From Lophium mytilinum (Eukaryota; Ascomycota; Dothideomycetes; Mytilinidiales; Mytilinidiaceae), in contig MU004182.1 in NCBI GenBank assembly GCA_010093605.1, positions 901,032 through 965,031 of the forward strand: 64,000 nucleotides of DNA, read 5' to 3'. The position numbers were made by a program, and so were the translations under genes. Under the pieces are notes generated by a model. The model did not search any database, had not been told where the DNA came from, and saw only the letters and a program-made list of their open reading frames with translations. Below, in pieces: positions 1 through 10,684 of this stretch (the first letter of the stretch is position 1; the number at the start of each line of letters is the position of its first letter).

Positions 1-202
1 CTAGTCGCGACCCGATGCAGCGGTTATCACGATGGAAATAGGAACCACTTTGGCGCTGCTGTGCCTCTTTTCCTGTAGCCTTTTATCTACAGGCAGGCCG
101 CCCCAAATCTGGCTGTAACACTAACGCTGCGAACTGTCGTTCTCTTCTTCGCGAGCAGTTATCCTCTCACTCTTATCCACATTTCCCTCCGTAAACGCAA
201 CA

Positions 203-2596
203 ATGGGTAACGTCGTGGCTAGAACTTGGCGGAGCCGCACATTGAGCACCGTACCTCTAGAAATTTCGTATCCAAATGCGTCACTTCCACCCTCAAGGTC
301 TTCGACTGGCCACGAAGACGATGACGAGAAGTCTTGGCAGGATCTCCCTCGAATGGAGAGCTGGCCGAAAAAGGCCAGCCAATTGAAGCAGCGCAATTGG
401 GTTTCCTATCTGTATCTCTTAGTAGACCTTTTATTGGTATTGCTACCAGTATTTTTCATCTGTAGGTGTTTTTAATACTCAGACATTAAGAAGCGTGTCT
501 GACCCACCGACAGTGTTAGGTATTGCCGTAATCACTCTTCATCGGAAGCCCACAAAAGGAAGTTCATTTGGTACCAAAGTAGAGTTTGCAACTCAGCTTG
601 TAGGTGCTACTAACTGCCATAGTGACGTTGCTAATTTGCACTAGGGTCCTACCATCTTTCCGATACTGTTCGCTGCAATCATTGGCCGCAGTATGAAGAT
701 GATTGCTCGATATCTCGCCGAGAAGGGAGCAAAGCTCAGCGTACGTCCTAGTAATGTATTTTGTTGGAGTAGAGCTATACTGACTTAGTGTTGCAGACCT
801 TGGAACTGTTGATGGCGAGCCAGTCTGTCTGGGGGACCGTCGAGAGTCAATTCTTGATGAGACGCCTCACTGTCGTGGGGGCTCACTTACTTATTCTTTG
901 GTCCCTTTCCCCTTTAGGCGGTCAGGCCTCGTTGCGATTGCTCGGGACCGCCGGCGAGGCCAACAATACGTCGCACAAGATTCGATACTTGACCACTGGT
1001 CCTGGCGGGACGCTATGGGGACTTGAAACTGGGTTCGCTGGAGACCAAGTAGCCGCTGATGTGGATGCTTTGTACACCGCAGCTCTTCTTGCTCCTAATT
1101 CAATCAAATTGGGCCCACAGGACACCTGGGGGAACGTCAAGATTCCGTCAATGGTTTCACTAAATGAGTCGACCGCTGATGCTGATGGGTGGATCAGTAC
1201 GCCGATTTCGATGGCAGCCGCCGAAGACTACTCTTCCCTGATGGGACTACCGGTTGTGGGGCGACCTCTAAACGCAAACGCGAACTTCAGCATGGAGTCT
1301 ACATATCTGTCCGTACAGTGTAGCAAGTTCACACAACCGCTTTACCCGAATCCTTTCCATACTATCGACCTATCTGTGGATCCCGTTCAGCTTTCTCGCT
1401 TGATATCAGGGCTCATTCAGAGAGATCTCGGTTCAGACTACAATCCCCTTAAAGGGACAACATTCTTTATGGACACCGATCTACCACTCTACGCCGTCGG
1501 CAGCCCCAATTTATCCGAAGACGATGACCTTGCGCAAATTCGAGCCGAAGGTTTTGTCGGTTTCTTTAACTCATCTGCATCAGCATCAAAGAACGCATCG
1601 GTAACCGCCCGGAGAAACTTGATCTTCGGATCTGTATTTGTCTCTAAAGCAGAGAACTCGACGTTCAGCATTAACAGGGCAAACTGCGAGCTTACGCAAC
1701 ACCACGTTGAATCCGCAGTGGAGTGCGTCAAGGATCAATGCAGTGTCAAAAAGATTAGAAGGTCTCTCACAGATAAACGTCCATCAGAGTATACTGCTTT
1801 CGATACCTATAGTGTAGCCAGTGAGTTTGTTAAGAATTTGGCGAAGGGTCAGAATCGACCCCGCGGATCGTCGCCGACAGAGAGATTCCTGTCCAACTCT
1901 ACTGCGTTTCCATTCTTACAAACAGCCGACTACACAGCTGGGTATTTGAAGGATGATGAGGTGTTTACGGACCTATCCAAAGTGCCAATCGATACTTTCT
2001 CTCGACGACTTAGCCTTATAATCAACACATATTATCAGCTGAGTGTTAGTACTACTGGATACTTCGGCAACCTCCCGCAGAATTTGACGCTTTACGGACC
2101 TGACACACTCCCTGTCAACGACCTAGACACGTATTTGCCGAAGAATCGGTCGGCAACGACCCACTCATTCCCGGACTGGTGGGCCATTTTCCCGGGGGTG
2201 ATGCTTACATTTACCAAGGGGGCGCCCTTTTTAGGGGCGACTACGAATGCAACAATCACTACCCACCAGCAGATTTTTGTTTGCAGCTTCGCATGGATGT
2301 CGCTTCTCTTGGCTGCATCGACCATCATGCTTGCAACGGGCGCCGCAGCCCTTCTGTTGAGACGGAATACCATTGCCCCGGAGATGTTTGGGTTTGTGGC
2401 CAGCATGACATATGAAAACACTCATGTTAAAATACCTTCTGGTGGCAACGTCCTCGACGCAATGGAACGAGCCAGGCTGTTGAAGGATGTCAAAGTTCGC
2501 GTTGGCGATGTACGAGGCGAAGCAGATGTGGGCCATATTGCATTTTCGGCCGGAGTCAAGACTCGAACGTTGGAGAGAGGCAGACTTTACGAATGA
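203..2596 (+). CDS. Multi-pass membrane protein of a Pezizomycotina-wide uncharacterised family
   Basis: Four exons fit perfectly in phase: 203-461, 514-599, 645-740 and 797-2596, giving 746 residues. Introns are 52, 44 and 56 bp with GT-AG ends. Exon 1 supplies a polar N-terminus and the first membrane segment (about residues 69-95, ending VLLPVFFI and continuing LLGIAVITLH after the splice). Exon 3 encodes the family hallmark GPTIFPILFAAIIGRS (about 116-131). A third hydrophobic stretch lies at about 172-190 just before SPLGGQASLR. A long extracytoplasmic-type domain with several N-x-S/T sites follows, then a last membrane segment (about 640-668). I recognise the GPTIFPILFAAI...SPLGGQASLR architecture as a recurrent fungal hypothetical family, but no function is known to me. 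The start at 203 is the first ATG in frame with the N-terminal exon. Confidence 0.8.
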
Positions 2597-3756
2597 GCTT
2601 TACCACCCGATCGCCGTTTCAGTTTCCTCGACCTGCGCCACGATCGATGTAACCCAAGCTGTCTCAAGTGGGCTGTAAAGAACGAATGGAGTCGATGTCT
2701 TACAATACTCTATTTCGCATGATGCGCTAAAGAGCAACGAAATGATCAGGAAGTTGCGCACTATCGTCACTTCGTTGTTTCTTCAGGAAGCGGCCCCATG
2801 ATGAGACGACAGCCTGCCCGGATGCCATTTTGGTTGTGGCGCCAAGGCTCCAAGCCTGAGGCTGAGAATCTCGTCGTCCACAAACTATTCAGGCGAAGAA
2901 GGCTGACTCGACTGAGCGGTGTGTCTCCAGTAGGACCCGGTCTTTTCCTTGAGCGGAGCATTTTCCAAGGTGCTGAACAGACAGGCGCTTCCCGACGACC
3001 AGTACTTTCGCACAGTCGACGATGGATGTGACCTACCAAACGCGGTGGCGCCCGAGAGGTTGAAACTGGCCGTGGGCAACGTCGACGTGGATAGCGGTGT
3101 CTCTCGCAGCGACAACGGACGGGCATCCTTCACCAATCGACCCCTGCTCGCTGTGAGTGGAGCAAGATGGTGCGGCTAATGCGAAACAAGCTGCCCGGCC
3201 CGCCAGATTTTCCGGGGCCAGCGAATCGGCGGCCACCAGCTAGCGGCCACCCCTGAGCTTGAAACATCACCCTCCTGGCTGGCTACCATCGTCAAGTCAG
3301 CGGCCGCACCGAGGGCATTGACGACTATCCTCGCGCGTCAATGTACCTGCATCACCCTAGAGTCGCCGATCAGCGTTGTTTGGCTGCCATGTTTGCCTCC
3401 ATCCTAGCTCCCGCGTTTCAACCCCATAGAACGATTCACAGCGGGACGGTATCCTTACCGTTGTTTGGTTTCCCTTCAACGGGCTCGAAACTTTGTCCAG
3501 AATTAACGGAGCGTAGGTTCAGGGGAAGAGACGATCGGCGCTTTCACGATGTGACCTGAGATTTCTATATAATTGTCTTTCCTTGGCTTTCTAGTATCTT
3601 CATCCTCTCAGCTTTGTCTCGCATTTTCGCATTCTTTCTGTAGATACTCCCGCTTTCGAGCATTTTCTTCTCTTTCTAGCTGGTCTAGTATCTTTTTGCA
3701 TTTAAACGACCACATTCCTTCAAATCATTTACCACAACGCTTTCACGATCTCCAAC
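2597..3756. other. Intergenic, no gene seen
   Basis: About 1.2 kb between two plus-strand genes. Overlapping small frames on both strands (about 2770-3240) look like chance openings in GC-rich DNA and carry no recognisable domain. The last 200 bp before the LPMO start are C/T-rich, typical of a fungal promoter and 5' leader. Confidence 0.5.
3566..3572 (+). promoter_or_regulatory. TATA-like box upstream of the LPMO gene
   Basis: TATATAA lies about 185 bp before the LPMO start codon and is followed by a long C/T-rich tract, the usual layout of a strong fungal promoter with a pyrimidine-rich leader. Assignment is by position only. Confidence 0.35.
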
Positions 3757-4911
3757 ATGTCTCTACGAACTGCATTGACGGCTGTAGCAGCCCTTCTCTT
3801 CGCCTCGTCCGCCAACGCCCACATGATCATGGCAAGCCCTGTTCCATTCAGCGTCGACAAGCTTGACAATGCTCCCATCACAGCTGCGCAGTATCCATGC
3901 AAAATCAATCTTGGCTTCACCGTCTCAACCATGAACAATATGAAGGTTGGCGAGGAACAGACTTTGTCCTTCAAGGGCTCCGCTGTCCATGGAGGTGGCA
4001 GCTGCCAGCTGAGTGTCACGACCGACAAGAGCCCCACCGCGAACTCGAAATTCAAGGTCATCATGTCCATGGAAGGTGGTTGCCCCGGTATCGATGGCCC
4101 CAAGACTTTCCCGTTCAAGATTCCCGACAGCATCCCCAATGGCCAGGTCACTCTGGCCTGGACCTGGTTCTCACGCCTGAGCGGCGGCCCTGAGCTGTAC
4201 ATGAACTGCGCACCCGTCACTGTCACCGGTGGCGCCAGCGACACCAAGGCATTTGACGCTCTTCCCGACATGTTCGTCGCCAACATCGCTACGGCTCAGT
4301 GCACCACCCCCGCGAACTTCAACACCAAGTTCCCCAACCCGGGCCAGAACGTCCTGACCGACGACTCGGCCGCCGCCGCCAACCCGCCAACTGGCGCAGG
4401 CTGTGGCAAGGCCGTTAGTGGTGGAGGAGGAGGAGCCGCCTCCTCAGCAGCCGGCGGTGTCTCATCAGCGGCCGCGACCTCCATGCCCGCAACCTCTGCC
4501 GCAGAAGCCCCCAGCAACACCGGCGGCGTCTTCGCACCCGGCGCCTCCTCCGCGGCCCCAGCCGAAGGCACTTCCACCCTCACGACCCTCGTCACCCTCA
4601 CCGCCTCGCCCTCTGTCCCAGCAGCCGCTACCTCCGCACCCGCAGCTGGTACCGAAGCGCCCGCAGCCGGTACCTCAGCAGCCGCAGCGCCGGTCCCTAC
4701 CACCCCGAGCGGCGGCGGAGAGGGCGCTGATTGCACTACGAACGGCGCAGTTGTGTGCAACGGGGCCACGCAGTTCGGTCTCTGCAACAACGGGCATGTG
4801 GTCTGGCAGGCTGTCGCGGCGGGCACGACTTGCAACAACGGGCAGATTACCAAGAGGCACTGGCGACGGGAGCTGAGAGGCCGTGTGCCGCTGAAGCCGG
4901 AGTCTTTGTAG
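3757..4911 (+). CDS. Secreted lytic polysaccharide monooxygenase, AA11-like, with C-terminal X278-like module
   Basis: Single exon, 384 residues. A signal peptide of 21 residues ends ANA, and the mature protein starts with histidine (HMIMASPVPF), the copper 'histidine brace' of LPMOs. The second brace ligand is probably His78 in AVHGGGSCQ and the axial tyrosine Tyr148 in ELYMNCAP; paired cysteines are conserved around them. This pattern (HM..P.P, AVHGGGSCQ, GGCP, AWTWF) matches AA11-type chitin-active LPMOs. A Ser/Ala/Pro-rich linker with repeated ATSAPAAGT-like units (about 215-320) leads to a small Cys-rich module (about 325-365: DCTTNGAVVCNG...GLCNNGHVVW...GTTCNNGQ) resembling the X278 module found on AA11 enzymes and thought to bind chitin. 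The tail after KRHWRR could be a Kex2-type cut site. Function is inferred: oxidative cleavage of chitin or a related polymer outside the cell. Confidence 0.85.
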   Translation: MSLRTALTAVAALLFASSANAHMIMASPVPFSVDKLDNAPITAAQYPCKINLGFTVSTMNNMKVGEEQTLSFKGSAVHGGGSCQLSVTTDKSPTANSKFKVIMSMEGGCPGIDGPKTFPFKIPDSIPNGQVTLAWTWFSRLSGGPELYMNCAPVTVTGGASDTKAFDALPDMFVANIATAQCTTPANFNTKFPNPGQNVLTDDSAAAANPPTGAGCGKAVSGGGGGAASSAAGGVSSAAATSMPATSAAEAPSNTGGVFAPGASSAAPAEGTSTLTTLVTLTASPSVPAAATSAPAAGTEAPAAGTSAAAAPVPTTPSGGGEGADCTTNGAVVCNGATQFGLCNNGHVVWQAVAAGTTCNNGQITKRHWRRELRGRVPLKPESL

Positions 4912-5265
4912 GATAGTCGGCCGTTCGGTCTGTGATCTTGGGATGGCATGGCAGGCGTGAGAGTTTCATGGACAGGACTCCATGGTCGGAGTAAATATTT
5001 CCTTTCTGTTGGGGATTTCTGGTTTGGTGATACAGTCGCTTCGCATCGCATATCTGGCGTCTTCTTGGGCATTTCTGGGTCGGGGATGGAGTCTTTCTAC
5101 AATATGCATACATACTCTCGCACAGCGCAAGAAGCTGTCGCCAAGTGTCTTTAAAAATTCAAGATCTTGAAATACACACTTGGTATTGCACTACCGTGAT
5201 ATCTTGAACCGTGTTATCCATATAATGCTAGAAACGCCTGATCTCCCTCTTTCATGATCCCACAC
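4912..5265. other. Intergenic between convergent genes
   Basis: A 354-bp spacer between the LPMO stop and the Swc3 stop. It must hold both 3' ends and polyadenylation signals. No open frame with recognisable content was seen. Confidence 0.5.
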
Positions 5266-7045
5266 TCACTGCGGCAGACTGACCTTCCTCGGCCTCCCCA
5301 CTGGCATCTTCTTGCGCTCCGGCCGTACCTCCGCCACTGGCGTTTGCGGCGTCGCACTCCGCTCCCGCCCCCGCTCGCCTACTTCCGCGTCGCGGGGCAG
5401 CCGGAGCGCTAGATACGTCTCCTCAGCCGGCTTTGCGGTATCGAAGACCTCGTTCATGTATTTCTCCACCACGTCAGGCGTGTGCACGGCGCGAGCGAAC
5501 CACTCGATCACGCGGGGGTCGTTGGCCGCGACGAGGGCGGTGACGGGTTGGTAGAGAACTACCTTTGGCTCCTCTTTCTTGGTCTTCTCTTGATCGTTGG
5601 CTGCGCTCGCAGAGTTGTTAGAGGTAGCTGGGCTCGCGCCGTTAGCGGCCGCAAGAGCTCCTTTCGGTGCTGCTTTGGTCGGCTTGGGGGTCGGCGTGGG
5701 CTCCGCGCTGCCTTTCTGGGCCGCGTCGAGCTGCTCCTGGGTTTTGGTGACTAGGAACGATGCTCGTAGCTGGCGGCCGCCTGGGAGGAACTCGAGTATG
5801 CTGTGTTCGGGGAAGTATAGCTTGTCTGCGTTGTTCTCGTGGAACTCGAAGACGATGGGACGCAAAGCAGGTTTCTGAGGTTGGGCTGGGGGCCCGTAAG
5901 GGCTGTTGTGAGGGTTCGATTGGGCAGTGCCGTAGGCGTTGTAAGGAGTCTGAGGTGCGCATGCGGATGGGACGGGTGTAGGAGTGGGTACCACTGGTGT
6001 AGCTGGACTCGGACGTGCTGGGGTAGCTTGTGGAGCTGGAAGTGGAGTTTGAGTCGGCCGTGGTGGAGGTGGAGCAGGCGTGGGAGGGGCTGCTGCTGCT
6101 TGCTTTGCCTGTGCTGCTTTCTGTGTTTCGAGAATCTTGGTCAACCCGTTGATGTGACTCTGGAAGAATTCGAGTTGTTGCGGTGTGGCTTCACCCTTTG
6201 CAACAATCTTCATGACCGACTTCAGTTCGGGATCCGTCCCTGCTCGCTGTGCTAGCATGTGGATGACGGGGTCCGGGGCAGCTTGTGCTCCAGCGGCTGC
6301 CGACGCAGGAGTACCTGGGGCTGGAGTGGGTGTACTAGGGGCGACGGATTGCTTCTGTGGTATCGGAGTTGGCCTAGGCTGTTGATTTGGGGAAGGTTTG
6401 TATTGAGGTGTTGCAGGAGGGTGCAGTGGCTGGTAGGCGAACGTAGAGCCGTACTGCGGAGTGTATCTCGGAGCTGGTGGCGCCATGTCCTTGATGGTGT
6501 AGACTGAGACCGTGAAGATGTGGGGATCCACGGTAAAATTGGCGTCTCCAATCTTGATCATGGACTTGAGAAGCACTTTGTCCCTTGCTAGTGCATCCTT
6601 GTCCTGTTGTGTGCGCTCCTTCAACTTCTTGACATTTGTAGGCTTGGTGTAGTATTTTTTGAAGTGGCAGCCACTGAGCCAAACTTCTCGCGATCGTTTG
6701 AGGGATGCATTGAGGACACCACTAGTGTACAGTAGATTAGCAGGATGCTGATAGCTGGGCATATATTCTCTCATACCTTTGGATGATAGACTGGTACTCG
6801 TCCACGGGCAGGTCGGCCGGTTGGGGTTGACTGAGCGTCGGAAGAGGCTGTCCATCCACCAGCTTTATCGGTAGGGACTCCTGAGCTGGCTCTGGCCCAT
6901 CAACCGGTATTGATACGATCGGTAGGACATCCGATTCTTTCTTCCGTCGCTTTGAAGGGTTGGACTTCGGGGGAGGCGTTTCGACCACGGCCGCTGCTTG
7001 CGCCGCTCTGGCCCGTGTTGTGCGCGTCTCGCGCGTCTCAGCCAT
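5266..7045 (-). CDS. SWC3: SWR1 chromatin-remodelling complex subunit Swc3
   Basis: Two exons on the minus strand: 7045-6777 and 6721-5266, with a 55-bp GT-AG intron; 574 residues. The first exon gives a basic N-terminus (PSKRRKKES) and LPIKLVDGQPLPTLSQPQPADL, and across the splice YQSIIQSGVLNASLKRSREVWL...YYTKP, which I recognise as the Swc3 family domain (about residues 50-190, ending near the FTVDPHIFTVSVYTIKD segment). A long Pro/Ala/Thr-rich low-complexity region follows, then a second ordered block near ALRPIVFEFHENNADKLYFPEHSILEFLPGG. The extreme C-terminus has an AT-hook-like GRPRK (MPVGRPRKVSLPQ). Swc3 belongs to the complex that exchanges H2A for H2A.Z. The start at 7045 (MAETRETR) is preferred over the in-frame ATG at 7078 because the basic N-terminus begins there. 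Confidence 0.85.
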
Positions 7046-7483
7046 ATTGCATTTGTCGCAGGGGCTTTGTATTTGCAATCGGATACCGAGACGAGTAGCC
7101 TGGTGGTAGTGGTGTATGTGGGGTGGGTGCTGGCGCGGTGACGACGTTTACAACGTTGCCGATCATTTTGCGGAGAGACGCGCCTCGCCCTCTGCGCACG
7201 TGACCTAGCGCGGCTGTGGCTAAGTTCAGCTCAAGCCCGGCTCAGCTTCGGCTCAATTCTCCTCAGGTCTGCTCAGCCTTGCTCAGCCTTCCCCGCCGGC
7301 TACGGCACAGTCTCAGGAGCTTCTCGCATTATCCAACTTGATTCTAGTGGAATCACCCTCTGAAATTGGGTCGGAAGGAGCGGGCCTCGGCGCTGACGGG
7401 ATCTGGGCGCCTAATGTAAGCAGCGCATAGTTGATTTCGCATTTTGAGAACACTATCCATCCCACTCGTTGATTGCAGTTATC
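7046..7483. other. Divergent promoter region of SWC3 and the hydrolase
   Basis: A 438-bp region shared by two divergent genes. It contains a run of GCTCA-type repeats (described separately). No other feature could be assigned. Confidence 0.5.
7226..7290. repeat. Degenerate GCTCA-type short tandem repeat
   Basis: Six or so copies of (G/C)CTCA(G/A) occur at roughly 10-bp spacing, ending in two perfect tandem copies of GCTCAGCCTT (7271-7290). It lies in the divergent promoter between SWC3 and the hydrolase. Confidence 0.6.
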
Positions 7484-8312
7484 ATGTCCAACCCAGTATT
7501 TGTGCTTCTTCACGGCGCGTGGCATAGCCCCAAATGTTGGAACCGCCTGATTGCTCAACTAGAAAAGTCGGGCCACTCGGCCGTCGCGCCTGCCCTGCCA
7601 TCCTCTGGATATAATCCACCACTCCCAGACTGGTCGAAAGATGTCGAGATAATTCGCAACACGGTGACCGATCTTGTCCAGGAGCACCATGTGATCGTGG
7701 TCACGCACAGCTTTAGTGGTATGACTGGTGGTACTGCTCTGGAGGGACTCGACAAAGAGACCTGCAAGTCCAAAGGTCTGAAAGGGGGAGTTGTGAGATT
7801 GGTTTACATCATTGCTTTCCTAGTACCAGAGCGATTCCAGCACTCCCCTCAAGGCACTAGAGACAACATGGTGCCGGAGATGATCACTGATCTTGATGTG
7901 CGTCCCATAAGTGACCGCCCGTCTCCATCCTACCATTTTTGACCATATTTAACAGGCCAATTCCGTTACTGTGCGACCAGAAGACGCAAAGGCTATGTTT
8001 TATCAAGACATAGAGGACGATGCAGTTGCCGAGCTTGCGAAAGACCTGCGCCCACAGAGCTTGGGAGCCTTCTGGAGCACGACTACATTTGCTGCTTGGC
8101 GTTATATCCCAACAACTTACGTCCTGTGCACCGGAGACAAGCCATCCACAGTAACTGCTGCACAATACCTGGTTGATTCGGGGAAAGCAAGTGGACCCCA
8201 TAAGATTGATAACTTGATTAAAGTGGACTCTGGGCATTCTCCGTTCATCAGCAACCCAGAATGGACTGCCCAGACCCTGATTGACGAGGCAGGAAGAGAG
8301 TTCCAGGTCTAA
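7484..8312 (+). CDS. Alpha/beta-hydrolase fold protein (AB_hydrolase_6 / EstC-like)
   Basis: Two exons, 7484-7897 and 7956-8312, separated by a 58-bp intron; 256 residues. The N-terminus PVFVLLHGAWHSPKCWN carries the HG oxyanion-hole turn of the fold. The nucleophile elbow is probably THSFSGMTGG with Ser76, and the catalytic histidine lies in DSGHSPFIS near residue 238. The size and the short lid resemble plant methylesterase/EstC-like hydrolases and related fungal hydrolases; the substrate cannot be read from sequence. The start at 7484 (MSNPVF) places the first beta strand at the N-terminus; an ATG five codons upstream (7469) is possible. It lies 3 kb from the AtuA cluster and its promoter lacks the cluster's palindromic site, so membership is doubtful. 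Confidence 0.85.
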
Positions 8313-8896
8313 GATGACTCCAGTATGGATAAGCATAGCATCGAAACAAGATAAGTACGTAATTAACTATGCATGCCAAACTTCAAGATCGTGTCTACCT
8401 AATCTGATTACCTGAACTTCTTTCAGAGCGTTCAACAATTTGGTTGTTGTCCAACCACAGTCAAACGCCCAATTCTGTAAGCAAGCTTCTGTCTGTTTTT
8501 AAAGACGTTCGAGATCAATTCTCTACAACGATTCCTAGAGTCATCGTTAATGCGATCCAAAGCTTTGTAGCTTACTTCCTTAGAAGCCATCATGGCCGTA
8601 TCTAATTGGAAAGGCAGCAATTCCAAAGGAAACGGCCGGTCATCTGATGGTTTGTTCACGAGGCCATTTTCTTTGTAAAACTCTGGGAGCCGAATTGGCT
8701 AGCTGGAAGAAGATTAAAAAACAGACCTCAATAGTCTTGCATTATCACCAATGATTTAGCATCACTATGCCTTTACGGAGGGATAAAAAGACATACTATA
8801 CACACTATGTCAAGCTAGGGAGATTTTATAAAAAAGCCTTTGAATGTGTTGTAAGGTACGCTTTCGATTGTTTAGCAACGGTACAGCCTTTAGACA

Positions 8897-8954
8897 ACAT
8901 TGGAACCTATCAGCCACACGTCACTCTACCCTTGCATGGATGATAAAGTCGCGC
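8897..8954. repeat. Diverged direct repeat, copy A
   Basis: An ungapped 58-bp alignment with 10685-10742 in the same orientation gives 44 identical positions by hand count (about 76%). The shared core includes ACATT-GAACC near the left end and GATGATAAAGT near the right end. The two copies bracket the secreted-protein gene at 9095-10093. Confidence 0.6.
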
Positions 8955-9006
8955 AGATCATCTTTGGGCTGTTTTCAATCGGAGAGTAAGTCTGCTCGAG
9001 AACTGG

Positions 9007-9027
9007 CCCCCCCCCCCCCCCCCCCCC
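9007..9027. repeat. Poly-C homopolymer of about 21 bases
   Basis: An uninterrupted C run of about 21 bases. The true length is uncertain because homopolymers of this size are often miscounted by sequencing. It lies just downstream of the gene ending at 9095 on the minus strand. Confidence 0.8.
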
Positions 9028-9094
9028 AAACATCGTATCAACGGGTGGCGTTCGTTTACCCCCGACATTTGATTTGCGCGCCGATCCCTAGCCC

Positions 9095-10093
9095 CTAATT
9101 GCCCCATGTTATAGTGCGTACTCTCTGAGAAAAGTTGTCTACCACAGAGTAAACAATTGCCACGGTCTGGCCCGTGGTATCGTACTGTGGCAGGGCGTAT
9201 GGCAGATACACTCCACCACGGTCAGGATCATTGAAAAGGTTGGTGAAACTGCTGAAGGGTCCTTGCGGTTGGTCTGCACGTGCCGCAAGCACACCGGCAA
9301 AGTAGGCTGCCTCGCTGAGATAGACATAGCTGTTGTAATGGGTGCTGAAAAAAGGAGATCCGCCATACGTATTCGTTAGTACGGGAGTGGCTGCCGACTC
9401 ATCCGACACGAACGCATCGCCGTTCCAGTACTGGTAGGCCGACAGAGATGAGACGCTCTTCACATTGAGGAGCACTCGAGCAAGGTAGATGTCGGTGTTG
9501 TTGGTGCCGTAGAGGTAGATGTATCCATCTGTGCCATTGATCACACCGCCATTGCTGTAAGCCGCGTGATTGCTGAGTGTCCAGAATTCAACGGCATTGT
9601 CAATGTTTGTGCACACGGGAGTATCGTTTGAGACGTCCATGATGATGGGACGACTGCCGTGGGCGCTCTCTGCGCCGTTGGCGTGGGTGATGTTGGTGAA
9701 GAAGCCTACGCCGTGGGTACTATTGACGCCGATCACATTCGTCACCCATCCGAGCTGGTCTCCAGTATTGCATAAATTCATGCCATTTGGGGGATCGTGA
9801 ACAATGGCCGGATTTGCCGTATGGTCCACAAAGCTGTTCGTTGCTACAAAGACACAGTTGCTCGTCTCGTCCGTGTCGCAGAGTGAGGTGTCGTAGTTCA
9901 TTGTGAATGACTTTGTTCCAACTGTACCCGGAAACCCAGAATCACGGGAGTATTGCTTGCCCGCTGGAGGGTCGTCGCTTGTGACATTGGTCGGGTCCGA
10001 AACAACACTGGCAATGGGTGCTGCTGGAGTCTGAGCGGAGACGAAACTTGCGAGGGCCGTGAAGGCTACGGTGTACGAGGTGAAAAGAAACAT
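9095..10093 (-). CDS. Secreted protein of unknown function, beta-propeller-like (DUF4185/GH43-like fold suspected)
   Basis: Single exon, 332 residues. A clear signal peptide (MFLFTSYTVAFTALASFVSA, cleavage before QTP) is followed by a protein rich in Asn, Ser, Thr, Tyr and N-glycosylation sequons, with no further membrane segment. Repeating blocks such as GYIYLYGTNNTDIYLARV, YQYWNGDAFVSDES and FFSTHYNSYVYLSEAAYF read like successive blades of a five-bladed propeller. They recall DUF4185/DUF5005 or GH43-like secreted proteins, but I cannot identify catalytic residues and do not assign an activity. The protein ends VYSVVDNFSQRVRTITWGN, a complete-looking last strand. The start is set by the signal peptide. 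Confidence 0.8.
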   Translation of the reverse strand: MFLFTSYTVAFTALASFVSAQTPAAPIASVVSDPTNVTSDDPPAGKQYSRDSGFPGTVGTKSFTMNYDTSLCDTDETSNCVFVATNSFVDHTANPAIVHDPPNGMNLCNTGDQLGWVTNVIGVNSTHGVGFFTNITHANGAESAHGSRPIIMDVSNDTPVCTNIDNAVEFWTLSNHAAYSNGGVINGTDGYIYLYGTNNTDIYLARVLLNVKSVSSLSAYQYWNGDAFVSDESAATPVLTNTYGGSPFFSTHYNSYVYLSEAAYFAGVLAARADQPQGPFSSFTNLFNDPDRGGVYLPYALPQYDTTGQTVAIVYSVVDNFSQRVRTITWGN

Positions 10094-10158
10094 TGCGAAA
10101 ATGCTTGGAATTCTTTGGACTGCTTCTTGTTTTCTTCTTCGAATGATCGCCCTCGTCC

Positions 10159-10165
10159 ATTTATA
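10159..10165 (-). promoter_or_regulatory. TATA-like box of the secreted-protein gene
   Basis: TATAAAT read on the minus strand, about 66 bp upstream of the start codon at 10093. The leader between is C/T-rich on the coding strand, as expected for a strongly expressed fungal secreted protein. Confidence 0.4.
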
Positions 10166-10512
10166 GATTTTGCCCCTGCTGTGTCCACCCTGGGGAGCCT
10201 TGATTTATTCTCGCGGATAGGGGCTGACATGTGCAATCAAATGTCGTTTCGCTGGCCGCTTGGAGAAAACGAATTCTCGAATAGTCTTATTCTAATGCAG
10301 ATCTCCACAACCCACAGAGTCTGCCGCAATATCAAAGTTCGGGTTTGTATGTTCAACTGCTTCTCTGAAGAGGCATGATTGGACTACGAAATAATTAATC
10401 GGAAAAGAACTACTGCGAAAAACACCGATATTATGGATAAGTCAATGATCGCACCGACGTTCGATGCTATAAGCGAACATTCATCGTGGCCATAGCATAT
10501 GAGCTGAAATTG

Positions 10513-10544
10513 CAAGCTCTCTCCGTAGCTACGGAGAGAGCTTG
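10513..10544. repeat. Perfect 32-bp palindrome
   Basis: CAAGCTCTCTCCGTAG is followed directly by its exact reverse complement, with no spacer. The symmetry breaks at the next base on each side. It lies 420 bp upstream of the secreted-protein gene and downstream of the first AtuA gene. Confidence 0.9.
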
Positions 10545-10684
10545 TATTGAGGAAGCGTGCAAAGTAACACACCATTGTCGTGCCGAGGCAACTAAAATCT
10601 CACCCTACTTTAACACGTATTACTTGAATCAGAGCTAGTGCTGACGGTTGATCCCGAGACGATGATAGTAGTGTGCTTTGAATG

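Larger units (their letters stand above)
8313..9094. other. Intergenic, with a poly-C tract and one copy of a diverged repeat
   Basis: About 780 bp with no supported gene. It contains copy A of a diverged direct repeat (8897-8954) and a 21-base poly-C tract (9007-9027), both listed separately. Confidence 0.5.

Noticed and set aside
4296-5072. 258-residue minus-strand frame over the LPMO linker
   Set aside because: Low-complexity antisense of the Ala/Pro/Ser linker.
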